NCBI GenBank assembly: GCA_002007465.1
Contig: LNAC01000039.1
Location: 2,946,975-3,010,974 of the forward strand
DNA length: 64,000 nt
Reading direction: 5' to 3'
DNA from: Ailurus styani
Taxonomy: Eukaryota > Chordata > Mammalia > Carnivora > Ailuridae
Position 1 is the first letter of the stretch, and every line of letters begins with the position of its first letter. This document shows positions 57,150 through 64,000 of this stretch, piece by piece. The translations under genes and the position numbers were made by a program. Under the pieces are notes generated by a model. It had not been told where the DNA came from and did no database searches. It worked only from the letters and a program-made list of their open reading frames with translations.

Positions 57150-59154
57150 ACTGCAATGTCCTTAAATTACTTCCTTTATTTCGAAGTGTCAAAAACATAA
57201 AGATGATCTTACATACACACATATGCTATGTGTCTCAGAATTTGAAACTATGCAAAGAATTTTTCAATATGACTAAAAAAATGAAGTATTTACACACTTT
57301 AGTGTAATGCTTAATACTTTTGAAATCTATTGCTAATGCTACTTCTAAAGACCAATGACTCAACCAGAAAAATAGTAAAGGTCGTTTTTTTCTTTTCTAA
57401 AGTGCTTATTAGCAACCATATCCAAAAACAATAGTTTTTAGAAATAATGTAACACTGAAAGGTGATCAAAGAGTCACTACTTATGGATTCAAATATGCCA
57501 TGTTTAACTCTGCATATGTAAACTGGTTTTATCTGCATTAATGAAAGATTGCTTTCAATGGCCCTCAACTATATGCTTCAAATCAAGACAGTGCTATTAG
57601 TATCAGCAGCGTGAACAGTGATAGTGGAATAAACTCCAGCACATTTTAAGTGGATCACAGCAGATGAGAAAACCTGTAACAGCTTTTGGATATGTTATAT
57701 ATCCAAAGATGAGCCTTCTTGTTCACTCTGCATATACAGTAAACGTTAAAAAAAATTCAAAACACTTTCTTATCTCATTATAGAGCATTTAATAGTATAC
57801 AAAGGGATTAAAATTCTAAATTACTATTTAACCTCTTATTTCTATATAGGGCAGGCTTCATACTCTCAACATTTAAAACAAAGCTATTTTCACCAAGAAA
57901 GCAAGGAGGAATTAACAAATGAAATACCTAACATTAAAAACCTGAGGAAAAAAGTTATGCCCAATTCTGAAATGAAGCCTTTTTTTAAAAAGGTTGATTT
58001 TAAACATTCCAAAATAGAATTTGCTTTCTGATAGTGAAACATCCGACTTCATTTCCACCATGTTGTGTTTATCTGTTTAAATAATTTAGAAAAAAATAAG
58101 CATCTTAACCTAACTGCTTTCTGTACCAGACTCTCATCTTAACTCATGCTCCTAACACAAACCATTCAACAGTGTTATAGCAAGCGTCCCCTCAGGTACT
58201 TCCCTATCTATTTTCTGAGCCTTAAGTATTTTTTTACCCCTCTTTTCTCTCCCCTCCAAAAATCTTCATATAATCCAAGAGAATCTTCATTTTAAAAAAA
58301 ATCACAACTTAAATATATTGTGATAATGCTATGTTTGATTTAAAGTAGTAATAAATTATAAATTGCCAAATAGCTTAATGTAACTCACAATGCAAATCCC
58401 TGGTAGAAAAAGAATCCATCTTGCCCTGAATATAATACAGCAGTCCAGTGGTTTCAAATTACTTATGAAATAAGGCAAAAATAAGGTGCAAAATACTATT
58501 TATAAAAGTTAAGTTAGAAACCAGTTACCATAAATCTTTTTACAAAGATAAATGTAATGTGCTGTCCTGCTTCTAAAAATTGTTACGGAGGTTTATAATT
58601 AGTGGTTTCAAAAATGACTTTAAGTAAACTAGAGATTGAATTATATATTATTTGTAATATATGACATATTAAATATATATGTAACAAGAATACTGCAATG
58701 GTGAATTTAAATTAATCTTTGGACCTGCTACTTTTGGCAAGTATATTTCTTTTTCCAAAGTCTTTGCTATTACTGATCAATTTTTAAATGTTAGTTTTCA
58801 AAACCTCTGCTACTTAAGTACTACATTAATAAGAAGATACCAGAAGTCTCAAATAGTAATAATATGCCTACAAAATAAAATGAAGATTGTTCTTGCTTCT
58901 TTTGTTATTATAACAAAATACACTTTAAAATAGATGACATTGCTAGGCCTGGATATTAAAAATACCCAAACTCTTAAAAAAGGGATGGAAAAGGAAAGAA
59001 AAATGGAAAATTCTTATTTAAAAATAATTCTGAAGTCCTTGCATTTCTTAGGAACTTGAATTGTCGAATCAGTTTATCTTCTTTTGAACCAAGCTGTATC
59101 TTCCACCACTCATCCATGGAACGAACATGATGTTAATTCTCCGTTTCGTAGATT
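57150..59154 (-). other. OSTM1: OSTM1 3' UTR (predicted)
   Basis: From the OSTM1 stop (59157-59155) the minus strand runs 2 kb without any SINE, L1 or L2, in contrast to the rest of the window, as expected of a transcribed 3' UTR. The only minus-strand AATAAA that I see in it is at 57180-57175. A GU/U-rich stretch follows it (minus strand TTTGTTTTTTG near 57141-57130, partly the SINE tail). A weaker ATTAAA lies at 57793-57788. The exact cleavage site is inferred. Confidence 0.65.
57175..57180 (-). terminator. OSTM1: Predicted OSTM1 polyadenylation signal
   Basis: AATAAA on the minus strand, about 1.98 kb past the stop codon and the only canonical hexamer that I found between the stop and the first SINE. 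The cleavage site is expected 10-30 bases further, near 57150-57165. Confidence 0.6.
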
Positions 59155-59210
59155 TCAGTTTGAATTTTCTTGAATGTTTGCAAAGCTGGTACTGGACTTA
59201 AGACGTTTGG
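59155..59210 (-). CDS. OSTM1: OSTM1 last coding exon (C-terminal cytosolic tail)
   Basis: After an acceptor TTATCTAG (AG at 59212-59211) the minus strand gives CC, which completes a Pro codon with the C from the previous exon, then KRLKSSTSFANIQENSN and TGA at 59157-59155. This is the conserved C-terminus of OSTM1. It was too short to show as an independent frame. The tail faces the cytosol after the single membrane span. OSTM1 is the beta subunit that stabilises the ClC-7 chloride/proton exchanger in lysosomes and the osteoclast ruffled border, and its loss causes severe osteopetrosis (grey-lethal in mice). No defect is visible here. Confidence 0.95.
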
Positions 59211-59904
59211 CTAGATAAATCAGAAGTATTATATTTTAACTTAAATTCTCTAAACATAATTAGTTATTATTTTTGTGTAAACTACAGTATTCATCTATTA
59301 ACTCTGTTTGAATCAGAATAGATTCAATCTTCTAAGAATTAAAACCTCAGCCTATTTTCTTCTACCAACCTCAAAAAACATCACTTTGCTTGAAGCCACA
59401 CATGACTTTGTTAGAAGCAGTACCAAATAAAACAGACATAATTTATATCATCTTGAACATCATAATCTCAAATATGTAATGTAGCTAAGAGTACTCTACT
59501 TAAAAAATGGAAGTGCTATAAGGTACAATAATAAAATGAAATGTTTAAAAGTCTAAGTTAGAAATCCATATCTAGATTTCTCTTTAAAATAATTCTGTAA
59601 TGCCAAAAAACTGTCAAACTTGAAAAAAATTTAAATGGCTTACAAAGAAAGGTGAGTTGTATTATACACACATGCACAGACACACAAATATATATGGTTG
59701 TTAATAAAATATGTACAATCAATTTTGATCATCATGATGCTAATGGGACTGAGTCACTAAGGTTAGTAAAGAAAATCATGCTATTTCACTTAGTTATGTT
59801 TGTGCTTATAGTTAAACATGAATGTTTCTCATGTTCCAGAAATGAAAAACAACTATGCTAGAGTAAAAGTATCTTACTTTGGATAAGTAGGAATCTCTCT
59901 ACTT

Positions 59905-60050
59905 TAGAGGTTTTCAACATGAGAGTAGAGGTTGTGATTTAGAAGGTCTGCATTGGGACCCAGGCATCTGCTTTTCTGTTTTGCTTTGAAGCTCTGCAGA
60001 CAATTCTGATACGTGCTCAAGGATGAAAACCAGTGTTCTAGTTTCTATCA
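59905..60050 (+). repeat. MER5-type fragment
   Basis: AGAGGTTTTCAACATGAGAG at the start and CAAGGATGAAAACCAGTGTT at the end suggest a diverged MER5-like element. Confidence 0.45.
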
Positions 60051-60919
60051 CAGTCTCTGCTAGTTTTCACTCTAAGTGCAAGATGACAACATGACTTTCT
60101 GGACCAGTGTATTGCTTCAGGCTAAAGGTCAACCTAACCTAAAAAACAGCAGTTAGGAGTCTACTCTTAAGCCTTCTGTGGATTTGGAAGGCAAACTAAA
60201 TCAAGAGGGCTTTTTTATTATCATTATGCTGTTTAAAACCAGTGGAAGTAATCTAGTTTCCTACTAAGTACCAAATTTATTAAATTAACCAGGTGGCTAT
60301 ATCAATTAGTGCATTTATCTACAACTTCCTTGCTTCCTTATTCTCTGATAAATCCCTACATCCTTCAAAATTCCACCCCAGAGGATACTAAACACAAAAA
60401 ACTAAAAAAAAAAAAAAATACAATTCTACCCAAGAGCTCATCATCTAATGATGAATTCCAAAATCCCTAATGCAGAGTTAGTCTTATTCTCTTAAGTCTT
60501 CTTCCAACCATACTGTATGCCTCTACCACATTTGTTGTAATAACTGGATTATAGCAGTGTGTTCTTTGAGGGTATATATTGCGCCTTGTTCCTTTTTTTA
60601 ATCCCTAATTCCTACCACAGGACTTAACAAATGGGGGCATATAAAATTGTGGCATAAAGTAAATAACAATGTGCATCAGGTAACAGCACAAGAACTGTTT
60701 GCTTACACTAGCATTTTCTTAAATTCATAAATCAATTCATAAACAATGCTTCCAGGAAACATTAATAGGTGATACGCAAAAGTTCTAGTGTCAAGTTTTG
60801 GGAATATAATCTTGGAGCCTTTAATTTATATTCAGGTACATTATAAAGATCATAAAAAGGAATTTCACAAGACTAGTATTTTAAGGAACACACGTAGGAA
60901 ATGCTACCATTAAATATAA

Positions 60920-61900
60920 TGTTCTTTTATTCAACAAATATTTCTGAGCACCTCCTATAGGCCTGGTACTTTCTAGATGCTGGTGATACAGTGATGAACA
61001 AGATAAACAAAATCCTTATTCTGATAGAGCTTACAGTTGAGTCAACTGTAAGAGATAAACAAGGTAGAAAATAAACAAACAAACAAATAAGGAGAGACAA
61101 ATAAGGTAGAAAACAAATGGAAAAGTTAATTTAAAAAGTGATTAAGTATCATTAAAGAAAGGATATAGGAGAATTAAAAGAAGGATGTATTCTTATGGGG
61201 GTCATAAAAGGTGACTTTGAGTAAATAATCTGTGACATAAGACCTGGATGTCAAGGAGTCAGTCAAGGAAAGTAGGGAGGGCCAGTACAAGAGCTTTGGC
61301 AAAGGGCAGTGTGAATGAGTCCGGTGTTTGAGAGGAGCAAAAAGAAGGCCAGGCTACCTACATACAGCATCATGAGCAAAGAGAGGAGTGGATACAGTGA
61401 GTTTAGAAAGGTAGATGGGGGGCCAGGTCACATGCAGCTTAGAAATAAGTTTCAATTTTATTCTAGATGCAACAGGAACACATGAAGGGTTTCAAGTGAA
61501 GAAAAGCATAGTAAGGTTTGTGTTTAAAAAATTACTCTAGCCACAGGGCACCTGGGTGGCTCAGTGGGTTAAAGCCTCTGCCTTCGGCTCAGGTCATGAT
61601 CTCAGGGTCCTGGGATCGAGCCCCACACTGGGCTCTCTGCTCAGCAGGGAGCCTGCTTCCTCCTCTCTCTTTCTGCCTACTTGTAATCTCTCTCTCTCTG
61701 TGTCAAATAAATAAAAATAAAATCTTTAAAAAAAATTACTCTAGCCACTATACGAAGAATGGATTGTAGTGGGTCACAAAAAATGGAAGCAGGGATACCA
61801 GTTAGGGGACTCCTGCATGGTTGGATAAGAGATGGGATGACTTGGGGTAGGGTATTATCATGGTGGTAGAGAAAACATCATTTAAGATACATTTTTAGAA
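60920..61900 (-). repeat. L2 3' half, antisense, split by a SINE
   Basis: It starts with the reverse L2 3' end (TTATTCAACAAATATTTCTG, TGGTGATACAGTGATGAACA). It continues through GGCCAGGTCACATGCAGC and TTTATTCTAGATGCAACAGG, and after the SINE with GAATGGATTGTAGTGG and TATCATGGTGGTAGAG. Confidence 0.88.
61545..61729 (+). repeat. CAN SINE inside the L2, young
   Basis: Near-consensus copy. A perfect target duplication of 19 bases, AAAAAATTACTCTAGCCAC, lies at 61526-61544 and 61730-61748. Confidence 0.96.
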
Positions 61901-62440
61901 GTAAGTCTATCAGTACTTGCTGATGAGAGCGAAAAGGGGGGGGAAGAGAATATGGGAATGGGGAAATAAAAAAAGAAAAGAATTAAGAAATTAAAGATAA
62001 CAAGGTTTGTGGATTATACAAACAGATGGATGGTAGTGCTTTAGAAAACAAACATACAAAAACCCTGATCAGAAGCAGTAAATATCTTCCACAGAGTTAA
62101 ATTATTTGCAAGATAAATAAGACGCTAAACTTTAAAAGTACATCAAGTCCTGAAAAATAAAATTTCTCAATAGTGAGGTCCCTGCAATACTTTGTTATTA
62201 TTCTAAATAAGTGCTTTTAGGACTGAGTTATTACCTATTTTACAGAATGCTAGCAATCTTTGAAAAGCTTTACTAAATACCATCATATTAAAGACTCTCC
62301 CCTCTATTAGCTAGCTTTTCAAAGAGACAAAACATTACAAATTCAGTTAAAACCGATCTGTAAGTAACCTTTTTTCAGTTAGATATATTAGAAGTGAGGT
62401 TAAATAAACTATGAAGAAAGGCTAGAAAGAAATTTACAAG

Positions 62441-62720
62441 GGGGGCGCCTGGGTGGCTCAGTCAGTTAAGCATCCTAACTCTTAATTTTGGCTCAGATTA
62501 TGATCTCAAGGTTGTGGGATTGAGCCCCACATCAGGCTCCATGCTCAGTGCAGAGTCTGCTTGAGATTCTCTCTCCCTCTCCTTCTGCCTCTCCCCTGCT
62601 TGTGCTTTCTAAAATAGGTAAAATCGGAAGGAAGGAAGGAAGGAATAAAGGAAGGAAGGAAGGAAGGGAGGGAGGGAGGGAGGGAGGAAGGAAGGAAGGA
62701 AGGAAGGAAGGGAGGAAAGA
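62441..62720 (+). repeat. CAN SINE with a (GGAA)n tail
   Basis: Head GGGGGCGCCTGGGTGGCTCAG minus one base, older subtype body. The tail from about 62628 to 62717 is a GGAA/GGGA microsatellite. Confidence 0.93.
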
Positions 62721-63421
62721 ATTTTTATTTCATAGGTTCCTAGACTAGAATAATATTTAAGAGAAAAAAAAGCCTAACTTTTTTCTACAAAAGACACTCT
62801 CTATTTTAAAAATTAAAATTACTAAGGGATAAGCCCATATCTTCAACCTGATAATAAATAAGAAACCAAGATACTTAGAAGCCACTCTTCTTCAGCTAGA
62901 TGGGATTTTCTAGTTAGAGCTTTTTCTGCTCTGCCCTATTTGATAAAGAATATGTGTTGAGCACATGCTTTATGTCAAGTAATGATCTTGCAACTACAAC
63001 TCCAATTTGTTCATAAATCATCTATGTGTTCACCATAGTTTCTACCTGCCTTTTTAGATGGATTTCTAAGAGGCTCTGCCATGGCTTCAATGGACCTAAG
63101 AGCTGTCTACTTCTCCCTACTATGGCCATTTCAAGTTTGCAAAACCTTTGTTGCTATTCTTCTGTTGCTGCCAGCCTTGTTCCAAGCTTTCTCAATTAAA
63201 ACATCTGAAAGATCCTGTGTGTTGACTTTTGATTATCTATAATTATAAACTTCTTACATAGCTCTTCCATTAGTAAGCATAACTGTAAAATTTGAAGCAA
63301 AGAGCTGTTTTAGCTTAATGCAGTTTGAGTTCTCAGAGTATATATCATTTCTAAAACAGGCCTAAGTGTTTAAAATACAGGTGTTAGCTAAATAAATAAA
63401 CAGTTGTAAAAAGGAACTTAC

Positions 63422-63587
63422 GTAGAATGAGTTTGCGTTTCTTTTGCTCCGAATGAAGAAAGCTACTAAGGTAAAAGACAACAGGTAGAAAGAGAATGAA
63501 CACAGAAACAGCAATGACAGGCACTGTGTCACTGCAAGGGACGGAACAATTGAAAGTTCGACTCCAAAGTTTTCGAGTAATGTTCAT
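63422..63587 (-). CDS. OSTM1: OSTM1 penultimate coding exon (lumenal end and transmembrane helix)
   Basis: A 166-base exon between an acceptor TTATTGTTCCAG (AG at 63589-63588) and a donor GTAAGT (63421-63416), in frame for [20 protein letters not shown], a hydrophobic helix [20 protein letters not shown], then HSEQKKRK and LIL plus one base. I recognise this as OSTM1. Two N-glycosylation sequons (NIT and NCS) sit on the lumenal side. The basic KKRK stretch follows the membrane span, as expected for a type I protein whose lumenal domain covers the ClC-7 transporter. The phase (one base over) matches the next exon at 59210. The open frame also runs past the donor, but that part is intronic. Upstream exons lie beyond the window. 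Confidence 0.96.
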
Positions 63588-64000
63588 CTGGAACAATAAC
63601 AAAATTATTTTATTTTACATTTAATTTGTCTTTAATTCATATAATTGTTTCATTAACAACATAACAGGCATTCAGAAGTTAGGCTAAATATATATCCCTA
63701 AAAAATCTATTGATAGTTGAAGACAATTTCTTCTGCCAGGGAAATTAGCTGGTTCAGTCATTATATAAGTTTATATCCATATAGAAATTTCATATTCTAG
63801 GGCGCCTGGGTGGCTCAGTGGGTTAAAGCCTCTGCTTTCGGCTCAGGTCATGATCTCAGCGTCCTGGGATCGAGGCCCGCATCGGGCTCTCTGCTCAGCA
63901 GGGAGCCTGCTTCCTCCTCTCCCTGTCTCTCTGCCTGCCTCTCTGCCTACTTGTAATCTCTCTCTCTGTGTCAAATAAATAAATAAAATCTTTAAAAAAA
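63588..64000 (-). other. OSTM1: OSTM1 intron (partial), ending in a CAN SINE
   Basis: The intron continues to the window edge. A near-consensus plus-strand SINE fills 63800-64000 (GGCGCCTGGGTGGCTCAGTG to AAATAAATAAATAAAATC) and runs up to the edge, so its target duplication cannot be checked. Confidence 0.92.

Larger units (their letters stand above)
59211..63421 (-). other. OSTM1: OSTM1 last intron
   Basis: Bounded by the GTAAGT donor at 63421-63416 and the CTAG acceptor at 59211. It contains a MER5-like piece (about 59905-60050), an antisense L2 (60920-61900) and two plus-strand SINEs. No further exon was found. Confidence 0.9.

Noticed and set aside
1..64000. CRISPR array, operon or bacterial-type system
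   Set aside because: The recurrent units are dispersed SINEs with target duplications. The window has spliced exons, CpG island and retroposons of a mammal, and no array of short repeats with unique spacers.

Overview
This is mammalian nuclear DNA, and the repeats point to a carnivoran, most likely a mustelid (ferret, mink, otter or badger type). About 35 tRNA-Lys-derived CAN SINEs are scattered through the window on both strands. They open with GGGCGCCTGGGTGGCTCAG, continue GTGGGTTAAAGCCTCTGCC and carry a CTGCCTGCCTCTCTGCC stretch, which I recall as the mustelid subtype. A young L1 tail at 49.5 kb is also of the carnivore type. Ancient L2, MIR, MER5A-like and L1M/HAL1-like fragments fill much of the rest.

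Only two real protein-coding genes reach into the window, both on the minus strand, in the order known from human 6q21. The left end (1-1255) is the 5' end of SEC63: part of intron 1, coding exon 1 (1132-1255) and its CpG-island promoter (to about 1640). The right end is the 3' end of OSTM1: the terminal coding exon (59155-59210), a probable 3' UTR of about 2 kb ending near an AATAAA at 57175-57180, a 4.2 kb intron, the transmembrane exon (63422-63587) and the start of the next intron. SEC63 works in ER protein translocation and OSTM1 in lysosomal and osteoclast acidification with ClC-7. They are neighbours, not pathway partners.

The 56 kb between them has no functional gene that I can support. 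It holds two processed pseudogenes on the minus strand: a full-length ferritin light chain copy (23939-24680, two in-frame stops and a 5' UTR relic that includes a mutated iron-responsive element) and a proteasome PSMB3 copy (50768-51384, two stops and one 1-base deletion). It also holds one well-delimited solo LTR (10751-11211, GGTAA target duplication), a weaker LTR-like block near 44 kb, a 5'-truncated carnivore L1 (49507-49738), three SINEs stacked head to tail at one target (9259-9903), and many microsatellites grown from SINE tails.

Two assembly problems show directly. The 153-N gap at 867-1019 has the same 21 bases on both sides. The single N at 5363 sits between two near-identical 54-base copies. 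I found no novel multi-gene system, CRISPR array or functional RNA gene. The open reading frames across 1.3-57 kb are chance frames in repeats, the CpG island or pseudogenes.
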